From Silene latifolia (taxonomy: Eukaryota > Streptophyta > Magnoliopsida > Caryophyllales > Caryophyllaceae): 64,000 nucleotides of DNA. The position numbers were made by a program, and so were the translations under genes. Below, piece by piece: positions 17,566 through 29,560 of this stretch. The DNA lies in contig NC_133532.1 in the NCBI RefSeq assembly GCF_048544455.1, forward strand, positions 21,702,948 to 21,766,947, written 5' to 3'. The stretch's first letter is position 1. Each line of letters opens with the position of its first letter. The notes under the pieces were generated by a model. It did not search any database. It was not told the DNA's origin and saw only the letters and a list, made by a program, of their open reading frames with translations.

Positions 17566-17989
17566 GATTGCATCTTGATTACAACATACTACATGTCTAC
17601 ATGCAACAATTTTATTAAGCTTGCCGGTCTAGTAAAACTTTGTGCTTATATCTGGATCATTTGTTTTTTTAACTGTGTTTATATCTGGATCATTTGGTTT
17701 CTTTTGTGTCTTCCTTCATCAATAAATTCAATTCAAGTTAATTTTCGGCTTGGTGTTTCGCCGGTAGGAGAGTTGGAGGGTTCATCAAAGGTGATCGGTG
17801 ACGAGGAGATAGGCGGCCATGTCAAGATTGACATTTTAGGTAACAAGTTTAATGAGCCGGAGAGTTTATTTTCACTTCTTTTTTTTTTCCTCAAAGCATT
17901 TCAAAAGTGGAAACAAGTTATTCTTTTTTTTTTTTTTTTGGCAACCGTAAAGAAAGTTTGTACATAGAGCACATCTGACTCCCTAAGTC
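17566..17989. other. 3' flank of Hsp70 gene 1
   Basis: Contains AATAAA near 17720, a possible polyadenylation signal, and T-rich runs near 17880 and 17925. No further gene is supported. Confidence 0.4.
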
Positions 17990-18239
17990 AGGTGCAAATA
18001 CTACATTATTATTACAAAAACATAAACTAGGGTTGGGGGTACTTAAAAAACGGGGTTTCTTCAGAGAGCTTTTGGAGTAGCACATTGAGGACGTCATTCC
18101 TTTTCTTTTCTTCGGTAGTTGAGCTTTAGGAGAGTACTTACAACAAGACATACTCACGTCACGAGAACGTGGGAATTTACCTGGATAAAAATAAACATTG
18201 CGTCTTGGAGATTCATCTCTTCGGCTTTGAGTTCTTGAT

Positions 18240-19553
18240 GCTTATCTTTTAGCACTAAAAGCTTTAGGAATCGTCCTCTTGGTAGAAGTGAATACGAAAG
18301 GTGGAAGATGATGAGTGGAATCCATTGAATCACCTAAGGCATTATTGCTAACAAACTCACATGAGAGACATAGAGTAGCATTTTCAACAGGCATGTCACA
18401 ATCAGTGGCCTTGACAATATCAACCGAGGACACAGATCTTGCATCACTTTTGGTATCGTCTGCCAGGATATCAGCCCGCGAACATTTTTTCCTACTTCTC
18501 CTCCTTTTTGTTTCTTCTTATAGGGAGTGCCAAGCACTATCTCAGGCTCAATGATATTTCGCTGAACGATTCGCATTCTCATAATAGAAACTTGAGATTT
18601 CTGGAAAAAAAACTCACTTCTTTACCTTCAAGGAGTTTTTTATATGTACGAGTATCAATCTTTATTACGGAATGACCACCCCACCCCCCCCCTTCTTTTG
18701 CTAAAATACAGCAAGGTCTTCTCCGTCCCACGAGTATCGTCAGGCTTTAAGTTCAGATCCAAATTAGGATCAATATTATCAGAAGAATCAATATTAGAAC
18801 AGCCATCCAAATTACAAGAGATCTCACTTGAAGAGGTTATTGAATCGGATTTAATGCATGATTGTTGATCCAAAACAAGCTTGCTGGTATCAAGCTCCAT
18901 ATCGTGTTTCTCAGTAACTAAAGAATGTGTAATACTAGCACCAGAATAGCTAAAGTTATAATTACCATCTTGAACACTAGTAGATCCAAAACAAGAGTCA
19001 CTTTTAGAACAATACCGAGACTCAGACGATGTATTCCCAACAAGCCAATCATTTTGAACATGTATTTTACCCTTCCTAGTTTCAACATGCGTGGTCGCGT
19101 GGAGTGATCATCTATACACCTCTTACCATTCGAATTAATAGTAAAACAATTCTTAACCATACCCAATTCTCTAAGAATGTCCTTATTCTTAGGTTAAACC
19201 AAAAGAGCCTCTTCAAAATCTGATTGAGCATCTAAAAACTTATTCAACTTCATAAACGCCGAGTTTCTTCGGGAGAGAGCCTTGATATTATGAGAGAAAG
19301 ACGATAGGATCATAGAACAAAGATCCTTTGCTGCCTCATACTCAACAAGCTTTAAAGCACAAGCGGCCAAATTTAAATTCAGGGAGACCGCAAGATCAGA
19401 CATGGAATTAGTGTCATAACTAGCTTTCATTCCAACAACAAGACCTAGGAGCTTACACGCTTCGTCGTAACAAGCTGCAGCTGGTCCAAAACATTTTTCT
19501 TTGAAAAGATTATTGCCCATATCCTTTAAAGCTTTGATTATCCTTATAATCAC
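18240..19553 (-). pseudogene. TPR co-chaperone-like protein, multiply broken
   Basis: Read on the minus strand, 19553-19197 encodes tetratricopeptide repeats (GNNLFKEKCFGPAAACYDEA; LNLNLAACALKLVEYEAA; NIKALSRRNSAFMKLNKFLD), similar to Hsp70/Hsp90-docking TPR modules. A TAA (19196-19194) interrupts the frame just before PKNKDILREL. Coding-like sequence resumes in another frame by about 19095 (HVQNDWLVGNTSSESRYCSK) and runs to about 18690. A C-rich run near 18684-18692 then breaks the frame again. A final open piece at 18433-18242 ends SAKR. Lys-rich sequence may extend to about 18000. There is no ATG at the 5' edge of the TPR piece, so an upstream exon may be missing. A pseudogene is most likely; homopolymer errors could explain part of it. 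Confidence 0.65.
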
Positions 19554-19833
19554 AAGTTATAATCAAAGTGATTCTTTGAATAAAACTCATACCGGAGGAC
19601 ATATGTCCACTTTTCTATACGAATTAACCCTCTTGAGTTTATGTAGTCGTGGATATGCCTTTCTAGAGGCCAATATCGATTTGACACTTAACGGTTTATG
19701 TGTCTGATAGTCTTAAGTGGGTCTATTGGGTTATACACAAAAGGTACAGAATTAGTATAATTATAAGTCGGACTTGTAATAATACTACTGTGGGCTCTAA
19801 TACTGATTAGGCCCAGCTGCGCTAACGATAGGG

Positions 19834-20888
19834 TAGAGTTGTTTATGGGTCATACCGGCCAATAACCCGGCCCATCCGGCCCTTATTTTTTGCGGACTTG
19901 GACACAAAATTTTCTAAAAAATGGGTCATGGGCTGGACAAGCCCGTCCCAATTAAGTAAATGGGCCGGACATGGACACAAGCTTTTCAGAACGGGCCACC
20001 CCGCCCAATCCATAAAAATATAAGATAATAAATTTTTAATTTATTTGTGTATATTAATTGTTTTAAATAATATTTTTTTAATGAAAGAAAATAAAAACAT
20101 ATTTTTATTTAATAAAGTCGAACCTAAACCGTTGTTTTTCCAAATATCTCCATGCTAATTAAAATTTGATTGTTTTTCCAATAGGCTCATATATTCAAAA
20201 CACCACTAATTACCGTGTATTACAAGTTATAATAATGTATACATCCAATCTTTACCTCTACCCTTATATGTATTCCTTCACTATCCATATACTCCCTCTT
20301 ATTCATTATTTTCTTCCCCATTTCATTAAACGGATTATTCAGGTTTTCTTCCCCTTTCTTATTTTGCAAACTTTTACTCTTATTTTATTCATCCCTCTCT
20401 CCTATCACCAAAACCCACCCTACTCTTTTACCCATATTTTATTATTTTTCTTAATGTATTGGCCCCACAATTCCTTATTTAACTCTTAATTATTCATACC
20501 TCTCTCATACCACCAAACTCCACTCAACTCTTTTACTCTTATTTTATTCCTCGCCTTAATATCCGTGCCCACAAACAAAGGAGAGAAAATAGTGACTAGG
20601 AGGGAGTATATTATACACCTAACTTCAAATTTCAAATCAAGGTATGAGATATAAAAAGTAGTTTAAATTGAAGTCATTCTATACCGAATACGTAATTAAC
20701 AGTTAAAGTTTAGTGTTACGTACTTACGTCCCATTAGCCCATGGACCGCTCGACTTTTGACTAAAGGGTGGGTAAAGGTAAGGATAATGTGTCCATAATT
20801 CTGACCCGGCCCGCCCACTATAGTCTTAAAGGGCAACTTTTTTCTTCATGGCCCATGTCCCGCCCAAGCCCGCATTTGAACAACTCTA
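19834..20888. mobile_element. hAT-type element rich in GGCCC motifs
   Basis: The left end TAGAGTTGTTTATGGGTC and the inverted right end TAGAGTTGTTCAAATGCGGG are TIRs. Subterminal sequences are dense in GGCCCGGCCC/CCCGCCC motifs. Flanking 8-mers CGATAGGG (19826-19833) and CTAGAGGG (20889-20896) match at 6 of 8 positions, which suits an old insertion. It hosts a nested Stowaway MITE. No transposase is encoded. Confidence 0.7.
20292..20606. mobile_element. Stowaway-type MITE, family S copy 1
   Basis: CTCCCTC and GAGGGAG termini are flanked by TA on both sides (20290-20291, 20607-20608), as for Tc1/mariner-derived Stowaway elements. The interior matches the copies at 43066, 48416, 55162 and 55803 (ACGGATTATTCAGGTTTTCT; CACCAAA; GTGCCCACAAACAAAGG). 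Confidence 0.85.
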
Positions 20889-20899
20889 CTAGAGGGTAA

Positions 20900-21031
20900 G
20901 GCCCTGTTCTTTTGGACTGAAATTGTCTAAACTGAACTGAACTGAACTTAATAGAGCTGAACTAAACTGAACTAAACTTAATAGAGCTGAACTGAACTGA
21001 ACTGAACTGAAATAATAATAATAATAATAAT

Positions 21032-21069
<38 letters not shown>

Positions 21070-21383
21070 TTATAATAATATTATTCATTAATAATAATAA
21101 TAATAATATATTAATATACTATAATAATAATCTAATAAGTTATATAAAAAATAAAATAGTAATATAATAATAAATATAATAATAATATAGTATATAAATG
21201 ATAATATTATAATATATTAAATAATATAACATATTAATAATAATAACTAAAAAAAATATGATAAGTACAATATAAATATCATAAATAATAATAATAATAA
21301 TAATAATAATAGATGTAATATAATAATAATAAATATGTTATTAATAATATTTAATAAAAATAAATATATTAATAAAATAATAA

Positions 21384-21422
<39 letters not shown>

Positions 21423-21796
21423 TTAATACTAGTAATATTGCCATTAATAATAATAATATAATAATAAATAAATATAATAAATATAAATAAAATAATAATA
21501 ATAATAAATATAATAGTAACATAATAAATATTAAAAATAAGTTTTAATATAATAATAACAATAGTAAATAAATTAATATAATAATAATGATAACAATAAG
21601 AATATAGAATAAGAATAATAATATTAATGTTGAATTAACTGATCTGATCTGAACTGAACTGAACTGAACTGAACTGAACTGAATTGATCTGAACTGAACT
21701 GAACTGAACTGAACTGAATGGAGCTGAACTGAACTTAATAGAGCTGAACTGAACTGAACTGATTTGAATTGAAATTAAGTCCAAAAGAACAGGGCC
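20900..21796. mobile_element. Harbinger-type element with an AAT-repeat core
   Basis: Termini are GGCCCTGTTCTTTTGGACT and its exact inverse. TAA duplications sit at 20897-20899 and 21797-21799. Subterminal arrays of AACTG (TGAACTGAACTGAAC) lie inside both ends in the same strand orientation. The core (about 21013-21610) is almost entirely degenerate AAT/ATA repeat. Length is 897 bp. Minus-strand Leu/Ile-rich frames are artefacts. Confidence 0.85.
21013..21610. repeat. Long degenerate (AAT)n tract
   Basis: About 600 bases of nearly pure A/T with AAT periodicity, interrupted by ATATT variants, form the interior of the Harbinger-type element. Confidence 0.9.
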
Positions 21797-21799
21797 TAA

Positions 21800-21954
21800 G
21801 TAAGACAAACCAATGTATCTGATCACTATTATAAAAGAAGGTTTGTGTGACAAACCTAAAGATCTAATTCATTCATTAGTCTGACAAATAGAGAGAAACA
21901 CAAGGGAGAGAAAAAGAGTTTTCTCTAAGGTTGTCTTTCTTCCCGCCAAGTACT
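21800..21954 (+). mobile_element. Upstream half of an older copia LTR (split)
   Basis: A TATA box (TATAAAAG, 21830-21837) is followed by leader-like sequence up to the GTACT target. After the 8.6-kb insertion, the same unit appears to continue at 30541 and leads to a primer-site-like TGGTATCAAAGTGG at 30771. The LTR 5' edge is not defined. Confidence 0.4.
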
Positions 21955-22917
21955 TGTTGGAGCTTGTGTCCTCCACAAATTAGTGTAATAACATTTGTAA
22001 ATCTCTTACAGGTTCACAAGGGTATACTTCGTATTTTAATCAGTTGATTAACGATTACCTAATAACGGTTGGCTTGCTAGAAAGTTTGACGTTATTATCA
22101 TACAGATGGCGGTGATCAACTGGTCCCTAAAGGTCACACCTATAGGATGTGTTTGAGAGATGTGGTTATAGAAATATAATCACATTGATGCCTTATATGA
22201 CTAAACAGTTAGTCAATGTGTTGATGAGACAATTATTTAATGAAGATTGAATAATATTAGTTGAGACAATTAAAGCTGTCAATTAAGTAAATTGAATATA
22301 ATAAGTTATATATAATTAAATGTATGTAATGTTAGCTTGGACGAATTAATCTGTTAATTCGTAATTAAATGAAATCGGTTATATTTAATATCAACAAGAT
22401 GAATGTGTCATAGTGGTAATAGTGAGGGTACTCAAACCAAGAGGTCATGGGTTCGATCCTCACTAGATGACAATTTACACATTTTATACATTTTTGGAAT
22501 AACCGAAAAAAAAAAAAAAAATTAACTCTCCTAATTTCGGTAAGAAGAAAAATTTTACCCTAATCTCCTCCTCATACACGGTTAAAGGGGAAGGGGAGTG
22601 AATTTTTCTTAACCTAATTTTTTCACTCATTCTCTTGCCTCTCATCTCTACGAAAAACACAAAAAACCTAAAAATTATTTAGTTAATTTTTGGAACGATT
22701 CTAGCATAATCAAATGGCATTTCTCATATCGTCTTGGGTGCAACTGATAGGCGAATATCTACTTTGATATTGTTCTTAGGCCGTATTTGCTAGGACCGAA
22801 GGTTATTTCTTAATCCCTTACAATTTTGTTTATGCAATTTAATTTTATGACTAGTTTCATCATTATAATTCGTTATAGTCCTTAAAATTAAAGGGATACA
22901 TACAGATAAATCCCACA
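21955..22917 (+). repeat. 5' LTR of copia-1
   Basis: A 963-bp LTR with TG...CA ends. Compared with the 3' LTR it shows small substitutions, and a deletion near 22540 relative to the ATGGGCCGAGAATATTAGG stretch around 30146. Confidence 0.95.
22406..22471 (+). repeat. tRNA-like sequence within the copia-1 LTR
   Basis: TGTCAT and ATGACA can pair as an acceptor-like stem. A box-A-like TCATAGTGGTAATAGTG is followed about 35 bases later by the box-B consensus GGTTCGATCC, inside a T-arm-like hairpin. The same sequence occurs in the 3' LTR (30009-30075). It is probably a tRNA- or SINE-derived insert fixed in the LTR. It is not called as a functional tRNA because no proper anticodon arm is evident. 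Confidence 0.6.
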
Positions 22918-22919
22918 AA

Positions 22920-22932
22920 TGGTATCAGAGCC
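22920..22932 (+). other. Primer-binding site of copia-1
   Basis: TGGTATCAGAGCC, complementary to the initiator tRNA-Met 3' region, lies 2 bases after the 5' LTR. Confidence 0.95.
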
Positions 22933-24755
22933 AAGGCCACGAATTTTAATTTTGATGATTTTCATAAAATTGTTTGTAAACAATAATTAGGGTTTGCGAG
23001 AAAAAATATAATCGGCTGGATTTTCTTTGAGCCGTGGAATTTTTTTTCGTTTCCGTTACTGTTCACGGATGAACAGTATTATTAAAAAAAAAAGGATTAT
23101 TTTCTGTTTTTTTTCTTTCGGTTTCTCCTGAAAAACCGATTAAAGTTTTTTTTGCGGTTGTTTTTGTTTATGCCGATTTGAATAGCATCCGAGAAAAGAA
23201 AATTTTTTTTCCTGTTACTGTTCACGTGGTTACTGTTCACAGAGGACAGATTTAAAAAAAAAAAAATTGTCTTGTTTCGGTTTTTACAGATAAAACCGTG
23301 TACAAAATAAGAAACGGGCTGTTTAGTTTTTTTTAGCCGAGAGCAAAGAAAAAAAAAATCTGTTTTTTTTATTTTTTCCTGTTTTAGCCGAGACATATAT
23401 AAAAAAAAATTGTTTTTGTTTGTTTTGGCCAATATTAATTATACATTACATTTACAATGTATGATTAATTGTTGTGAAACGGTTCACAATTTTAAAGATA
23501 CCTAATTATTTTAAAGAAGTTTAAAATATTGATGGATTAAATTCATATTACAAGTTTAATGTGAATTAAGATTGAAATTAATGTGATTAATTGAGGAATT
23601 GTCACTTAATTTGATAATTTAAATAGGTGGTTTGGATAAAATTAATCAGCATAATTAAAGAATTATGTCTTGCATGTTTAATTTTTTTTAGTTGATGCTT
23701 TTCTTTTGTTGAATGAATCTTTGAATGAATTTATTTACGTATTTTTGCAATCGGTTGTAATTTGTAATACATAGTGTGGCCTTAGTCAAATTATGTTTTC
23801 GTAATGAAGGAAACATAATTTTTATGTAATTATGAGATCTCGAATCTCCTTTATTTTTCTTTAGTTTTTGGGTTTTGAAATTAGAATGTAATAAATAGGT
23901 TTATTATGTAAATTTATTTATTGTAATTTTCAAAGAAGACTAAAGATGGAGATTGGAGCTCACTCCCGCTACATGGATCAAGATGGAACATCGAGACAAG
24001 CTTCTCGGGTCCAAAGATGGATTCCAAATTTGTATTTAATGTTCATTTTGATAGGATAGGCCACACTAGGACTTTTTTTTATGGTTTTTACGTTTTTCAT
24101 TCCTATTGCTTTTCATTCACATGATAATTTATGCATCATTTCCCGCCTAAAACCAAACCACCTACTACTAAAATGCATGAAAATTGACTCATATAGGTTG
24201 TATGTTAGTTTTCATGGACATACAGATGTTACAGAGTTATTAAGCCATCACCTTAGTTTATTCATTCTCGCATGCTAGATATTAGTTCACTTAAAATGAA
24301 TTAAAAAAAGTTGATCGGATTTTCCTCTAAAACGGAAATTGAGATTAGTCTTTATAAGGGCAAACAACTATGAATCCCTTCTTCGTCGGTAGGCATAATA
24401 TGACCCCTTCTACGTTGGGTAAGTAGTTGTGTTGACTTAGTTTACCTCAACATCATAGTCCGAAGAGTTTCTCGTGATTATGATGGACTAAAGATAGAAT
24501 TTACAGAAATTTATCGACCAAGAATTCTAACGGTAGAATTAGCTAAAAGGTTAGCTTATCAATTTACAGAGAATTGAGTCTTGAGATCATTTATATAATT
24601 CTTGAGGGAGGTCAATTGTATAAATGTTTTTGAGTCTTCGCGTTATGACAGTAGTTCATTAGACTTAAAAATATAAACGATGCACATGCTTATTATTTTT
24701 ATTCTTCTTCTCGCAGTGTAGAACACGTTTATTTTGATAATGCTGCTATAACAAA
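22933..24755 (+). other. Long untranslated leader of copia-1
   Basis: This leader of about 1.8 kb has no coding potential by eye. It contains three GTTACTGTTCAC motifs (about 23056, 23214 and 23229), one within the palindrome ACTGTTCACGGATGAACAGT. Such leaders usually hold packaging and dimerisation signals, but that role is inference. Confidence 0.6.
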
Positions 24756-27700
24756 ATGTCTGGAAATAACGCAATCCAAATGCCTAGTGCCACACTTGGA
24801 CGCGAGTCCTGGCTGAAAATATTTATGGACCAAATGAATCAGTTCACACGTCTGAAAAACGACGGGTCCAACTTTGCGGATCGGGAGGCAAAGCACTACG
24901 AGAATCGCCATTGCGACGGTAAGCTCGGTACTTAACTGAGCCAATACCGGTAAACCCAGGCCCCAATGCAGGAGTCAACGAGTCACTCGCTTATAGTGAC
25001 TTCGTTATGGAAGCGGGTGCGATAAAGAACGTACTCATCTTTGCAATGGAAACCAATTTGCAGAGACGCTTCATTGCTCAGGATGCAAAAAAGATTTTCA
25101 CCACGCTCACTAACGAGTTCTCAAAGGCACCGAGAATCGTTACTTATGAGCATACCTGTCGCTTCTTTGATGCGAAACTCCATAAGGGCCAACCGGTTAG
25201 CCCACACATTCTTCACATGATTGAGAATGTCGAGAAGCTGGAGGCACTTGATTGTAAAATCAGTGAGAGCATTGTCATAGACCGAATGCTTCATTCTCTT
25301 CACGATGGTTTTGCTCTTTTCAGGGTGAACTACTACATGAATGACTTGAAAAAGAGTCCTCATGAGCTACACTCCCTTCTCGTACAAACCGAGAAGGATA
25401 TGAAATTGAGTGGGAGCATGAAGCAGGATGTTCTCACGATTTCCAACAAAGGTAAAGGTAAGGGCAAGGCTCATGGCGACCTAGCTGTAGGTAAGCCAAA
25501 GTTTAAAAAGCTAAGAAACGGTAAGAGTGGGCCCGGTGAGACTAGTAGCTCACATGGTAAGGCAAAGAGCAAGGGCGGTGACATTGAGTGCCACCATTGT
25601 CACAAGACTGGACATTGGAGGAGGAACTGTCCCGTCTACCGTGAGGACATCAAAGCAGGCCGCGTCGTTCCTGTTGGTATGTCATCTTATATTCATATGA
25701 TTGAGATTAACCATGCAAGTTTCGGAACTTGGGTACTTGATAGTGGTTGTGATTCTCATCTGTGTAATCATTTGCAGGGCCTAAAGAACATCATACCTCT
25801 CGAAAAAGGTGATGTGGACCTGCGAGTCGGGAATGGAGCACGAGTTGCTGCTGTCTCGAAGGGAACATATGTAATCCAACTCCCTAGTGGTTTTGAGTTA
25901 TTTTTAAATAACTGTTACTATGTACCCAGTTTGTCTAAGAACATTATTTCTATTTCCGTACTTGTTAAAGACGGCTTTGCATTTTCAATAAAGGATAATA
26001 GCTGTATTTTCTCTTTCAATGAAATGATTTATGGCAAAGCAGTTTCCATGAATGGAATTTACATCTTAGATCAAACCACGAAAGTATTACACATGAATAA
26101 TAAGAAATTAAAGGTTGGTGACAAAGATCAAACCTATCTATGGCATTGTCGAATGGGACACATAAATGAGAAACGCGTAAAGAAACTCGTCGATAATGGG
26201 ACTATTCCCGCATTCGATTTTTCTACATATGGCACGTGTGAATCATGTCTCATTGGCAAAATGACTCGAATTTCCTTCAAAGGTGTTGGAATGCGCGCTA
26301 GTGACCTATTAGGACTCATACATACTGATGTTTGTGGACCTATGTCAATTACCGCTAGAGATGGCTATAGATATTTTATCACTTTCACGGACGATTTGAG
26401 TAGATACGGATATGTCTACTTAATGAAGCATAAAAGTGAGTCATTTAAGAAATTCAAGGAATACCAGAACAGGGTTGAGAACCAATTGGGTAGAAAGGTT
26501 AAAGCACTCCGTTCAGATCGGGGTGGCGAATATCTTTCAAATGAGTTTGATCAACACCTTAAAGACTGTGGAATCGTTCTACAGTTAACTCCACCTGGAA
26601 CACCTCAATTAAATGGTGTGTCCGAACGGAGAAATCGAACCTTACTTGATATGGTTCGATCCATGATGAGTCACACGGTAGTGCCGGATTCATTATGGGG
26701 TTTTTTGCTCTTTGTCATTTTGCTCTTATACTTAACCGAAGTCCGACTAAAGCTGTCGACAAGACTCCATATGAAATGTGGAAGGGAACGGTCCCTAACT
26801 TGTCCTTTATTCGGGTTTGGGGCTGCGAGGCTTATGTCAAGTGGAGATATGAGGATAAGCTCGGCCCGCGATCGGTCAAGACATACTTTATAGGTTATCC
26901 AAAAGGAACATTTGGTCATTACTTCTATTCGCCTACCGAACATCGAGTTTTTGTTGCGGTTAGTACGACGTTCTTAGAGAAAGAATTTCTCGAGAACAAG
27001 ATGAGTAATAGAACCTTCGAGCTGTTGGAGATTCCAGAACTAACAACCGAGGAACAGATGGTGGAAGTTGTTCCTCCAACTGATGATATGGTTAATATTC
27101 CTGAGGAACCTAGGAGGTCGGGTAGAGTCTCTCATCCTCCGGACAGATACATTGGTATGGTCGAGGAGAATGACGTTTTACTCCTAGAGAGTAATGAACC
27201 CGCTACCTATAAAGGTGCTATGGCTTGTTCCGACTCAAAGCTATGGCTCGAAGCCATGCAATCCGAGATGGACTCCATGTATGAGAATGACGTATGGGAT
27301 CTATTTGATTTACCTAATAAGGTAAAACCTCTACAGTGCAAATGGTTTTACAAAATAAAGCGTTCTGTAGACGCGCAACCAGATACCTATAAGGCACGAC
27401 TAGTGGCAAAGGGTTTCACTCAAGTGCACGGATTGCATTATGATGAGATTTTTGCACCTGTAGTCATGGTACGTTCCATTCGGATAATCTTAGCGATTGC
27501 TGCTTTTCATGAGTATGAAATTTGGCAAATGGATGTGAAAATCGCCTTCTTAAACGGTTATTTGGAGGAAGAGTTGTACATGGTGCAACCCGAAGGTTTC
27601 ATAGATCCTGAACATCCTAAGAAAGTATGCAAGCTTAAGCGTTCCATTTATGGACTTAAGCAAGCTTCTCGGAGTTGGAATCATCGTTTCGACCAGGTGA

Positions 27701-28774
27701 TAAAAGAGTATGGTTTCACTCGATCGGTCGAGGAACCATTCTTATATATCAAGTCGAGTGGGAGCAAGATTGTATTCTTGATATTGTATGTCGATGACAT
27801 ACTCCTGATTGGGAATGACATTCCTCTCCTATCTTCGGTTAAAGAATGGTTGAAGAACCATTTCCAGATGAAAGATCTGGGTGAGGCACAGCGCATTTTG
27901 GGAATCCGTATCTACCGAGATAGATCACGACGGACGTTATCACTTAGTCGAGAGTCTTATTTGGATAAGATTCTTGAGAAGTTCAAGCATGACCAACTCC
28001 AAGAAGGGGAACCTTCCAATGACGATTGGGATGCAGTTGAGCAAGTCTCGATCACCCACACGCCTTTGAAGGGATTGAGCGCATGAGTCGTGTTCCTTAT
28101 GCATCCGCAATAGGATCGATCATGTATGCCATGATATGCACACGTCCACACGTGGCATATGCATTGAGTATGACGAGTCGGTACCAAAAGACTCAGGTGA
28201 AACACTTTGGATAGTTGTTAAAAACATCCTCAAGTACCTACGGAGGACTAAGGATTGGGTATTGACTTATGGAGGCGATACTAAGCTATGCGCAATCGAT
28301 TACGCAGATGCTAGCTTCCAAACGGATCGAGATGACTCAAAATCTCGATCGGGTTCGTCTTCACTCTTAATGGTGTTGCGGTCCATTTGGAAGAGTTCCA
28401 AACAGAGTGTTGTAGCAGATTCTACTACTGAATCCGAGTACTATGCCGCTTCGGAGGCAGCAAAGGAAGCGATATGGATGCGTCAATTCTTACAAAGACT
28501 TACGGTAGTTCCTAATTCGAATGACCCGATCACCATCTATTGTGACAATAGAGGTGTCATCTTCCAGGCTAAGGAGCCAAAGTCTAGCAACAAATCTAGA
28601 CATGTACATCGGAAAGCTCACCTGATCCGTGATTACGTGGAGCAAGAGGAGATAGTGATAGACAAGATTGCGACGGATGATAACATCGCGGATCCTCTCA
28701 CTAAACCGTTGAATTATGATAAGCATGTAGGACACGTTATTTCCATGGAAATTAAACGTGTTCCTGAGTTGTAG
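24756..28774 (+). pseudogene. gag-pol: copia-1 gag-pol polyprotein, frameshifted
   Basis: Domain order is Gag (24756 start, frame broken near 24900; long frame from 25007), CCHC knuckle (CHHCHKTGHWRRNC, about 25589), aspartic protease (LDSGCDSH, about 25737), GAG-pre-integrase HxxC region (about 26140-26270), integrase core (HTDVCGP near 26320; SDRGGEY near 26515), then reverse transcriptase with catalytic YVDD (about 27787). RNase H (TTESEYYAASEAAKEAIWM, about 28420-28475) comes last. This protease-integrase-RT-RNase H order defines Ty1-copia. Frame breaks fall near a T6 run (26701-26706) and near 28080, and a compensated shift occurs near 28360, so one polyprotein cannot be made. The frame ends with a TAG at 28774. 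Confidence 0.92.
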
Positions 28775-29548
28775 TACTTGATTATGGATTTGATACATTA
28801 TCTTTTTCATATACTATTTATAACTTCATCGTTTTATTATAATATTTTGTTTTTCATGTGGATTGTACTGACAACATTGAACGCCACAAAGTGAACTGAA
28901 TTACATTATATTTGTTTGATCCGTAATCGCCCATGTGAGCTGATAACTCCGGCTATTATATTGTGCAGTCGATTGATGGTGGGTTCAACGAGCCATAAGT
29001 CAAACTGTTGACTGATCGATCAGAAATGCGAGATTATAATGATACCTCGTAGGACAAATTTTTGTGACAACGTAATGGAGTCCTAAATGTTTAAAAATAT
29101 TCGGTGCCAGGTCGTGGATAGGACATCCATTGTGTTCCTAGAGTCGATTCTTTTGACTATCGACTGTCTCTTGAGATTAAGGCAGTTTTTGGGTGACTTT
29201 GGTTTCTTTCTCACGGTCTGCCGTAACTGGAGGCTAAGTAGATTTTTTCTAGGTCATTTCATACTGTGCTTACATATGCAGGATTCGAGTTGAGGAAAAT
29301 ATCCAACCCTTATCAGGTAAAGTTATTTCTCAGGGCCACTCGAGGAGTTGTAACTGAAATGCATGGCCATATGCTCGAATGATGATTCGTTTATCAGTTA
29401 AGTTACTCTCTAGTCGGGGAAACCACTCTTGATACAGATCACTTGTAAAATACGACCTTTGTGAATACAGATTTTGCAAATTGTTTTACATTGAGTGGGA
29501 GAAATTTTAGGATATGAGAATCGGTTATCGCACATACACTTGTGAGGA
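28775..29548 (+). other. copia-1 3' untranslated region
   Basis: Non-coding sequence between the pol stop and the polypurine tract. The small frames here match nothing recognisable. Confidence 0.6.
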
Positions 29549-29560
29549 CAAGTGGGAGTT
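29549..29560 (+). other. Polypurine tract of copia-1
   Basis: AAGTGGGAGTTT immediately precedes the 3' LTR, the expected position for plus-strand DNA priming. The nested copia-2 has the cognate ACAAGTGGGATAT. Confidence 0.8.

Noticed and set aside
21247-21522. Minus-strand Leu/Ile-rich 91-residue frame
   Set aside because: It is an artefact of the AAT-repeat core of a Harbinger-type element.
22406-22471. Functional nuclear tRNA gene
   Set aside because: The box-like motifs exist, but no convincing anticodon arm is visible and the sequence is duplicated as part of both LTRs.
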